DNA of 64,000 nucleotides from Chrysophaeum taylorii (Eukaryota; Sar; Pelagophyceae; Pelagomonadales; Pelagomonadaceae). The translations under genes were made by a program, and so were the position numbers. Positions 63,535 through 64,000 of this stretch are shown piece after piece; positions within the stretch are counted from its first letter, which is position 1; every line of letters begins with the position of its first letter. The notes under the pieces are model-generated. The model had not been told where the DNA came from and made no database searches. It saw only the letters and a list, made by a program, of their open reading frames with translations. The DNA is taken from positions 276,451 through 340,450 of the forward strand of contig JAQMWT010000667.1 in the NCBI GenBank assembly GCA_029834535.1, in the 5' to 3' direction.

Positions 63535-63845
63535 TAGTCGACGAACCTTGGACGCAGGTCTTTCCTGACATACCATTCGTGTCCACACCTAAAACCTACA
63601 ATATTTTCAGTCGTACAGGATCCGTGCGCTTAACTGTGACTGAGCTTGAAACCTTAACTATGCTGTTCCCTCGTCTGCACTCTAATAAAACAGTCGAACA
63701 TCCCAGTCAAGATGAAATGGAGGGCATTTCTAACTTCCGCCTGGGATTCTTGACTAATTCAAGAAAACCACTTGCTTGCATGAGATCCCCTATTGAACTC
63801 AAAGCTTTTGTGCTCCTCTATATATTATGGGACGATTATTCCTAA
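63381..63845 (+). pseudogene. Frame-shifted continuation of the decayed element
   Basis: Around 63400 the coding-like signal passes to another plus-strand frame: RKYNTGPLDLLSWPNKRVTS, then FSRTGSVRLTVTELETLTML, to TAA at 63843. It supports a frameshift in the AT-rich element and suggests that it continued beyond 64000. Confidence 0.35.
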
Positions 63846-64000
63846 ATCTATCACTTTACCCCGTGTCTTTTCGTATTACAACTATCGACTCTAGAACCAT
63901 CTCACAGGTTATTTTAAAATACACCCTCTACTGCCTCCATCATTTTACATCACCGGTGAGACTGAACTGTCTCATGGTAGTGCAGAATGAGGGGTGCGCG

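Overview
The window is nuclear DNA of a GC-rich, intron-poor unicellular eukaryote. The evidence is short GT-AG introns (49-151 bp), ATG-started genes with mitochondrial or secretory leaders, eukaryote-only families (an RNF213-type ubiquitin ligase, TWINKLE, FAM136A, SWEET, a voltage-gated proton channel) and eukaryotic retroelements. Codon use and Asp/Ser runs from GAC/GTC microsatellites suggest an alga, possibly a pelagophyte-like stramenopile. That placement is a guess.

1-29,800 is gene-dense. A giant RNF213-like gene fills 1-11,242 on the minus strand and runs off the left edge. Five introns can be placed in it with consistent phase, and it carries an unusual N-terminal NHL-type propeller. 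Then come a decayed membrane-protein gene (11.5-13.2 kb), a 2OG-Fe(II) oxygenase, a candidate terminal-inverted-repeat transposon holding a broken coiled-coil gene (14.08-16.95 kb), a SWEET sugar transporter, a luminal-propeller membrane protein, a second 2OG oxygenase, a Copia gag relic, histidinol-phosphate aminotransferase, a divergent FAM136A/TWINKLE pair (both mitochondrial families), an Hv1-like proton channel, a vWA protein with an in-frame TGA ahead of a coding-like tail, and a sulfotransferase.

29,800-57,711 is dominated by mobile DNA. Fifteen copies of one roughly 1-kb element make up most of it. The copies carry the 3' part of a PIF1-type helicase gene, a TGTCTGTTTG-type microsatellite near the 5' end and a GTGAACTTACTGG minisatellite toward the 3' end. 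They lie singly, as a minus-strand head-to-tail trimer and as a plus-strand head-to-tail array. Two nested insertions show the exact ends: 5' TCCTAACTACTAATCG, 3' GCACTTG, inserted between G and T with no target duplication. This looks like a rolling-circle (Helitron-like) family with atypical 3' ends. Around and inside these copies are a LINE-type element with an 18-bp target duplication, a Copia element with identical 96-bp LTRs inside a hAT-like relic, a transposase relic, a RidA-family gene and an alpha-solenoid gene.

57,712-64,000 is visibly more AT-rich. It holds a tRNA-Val(GAC) gene and a long reading frame broken by three stops, probably a decayed retroelement, that continues toward the right edge.
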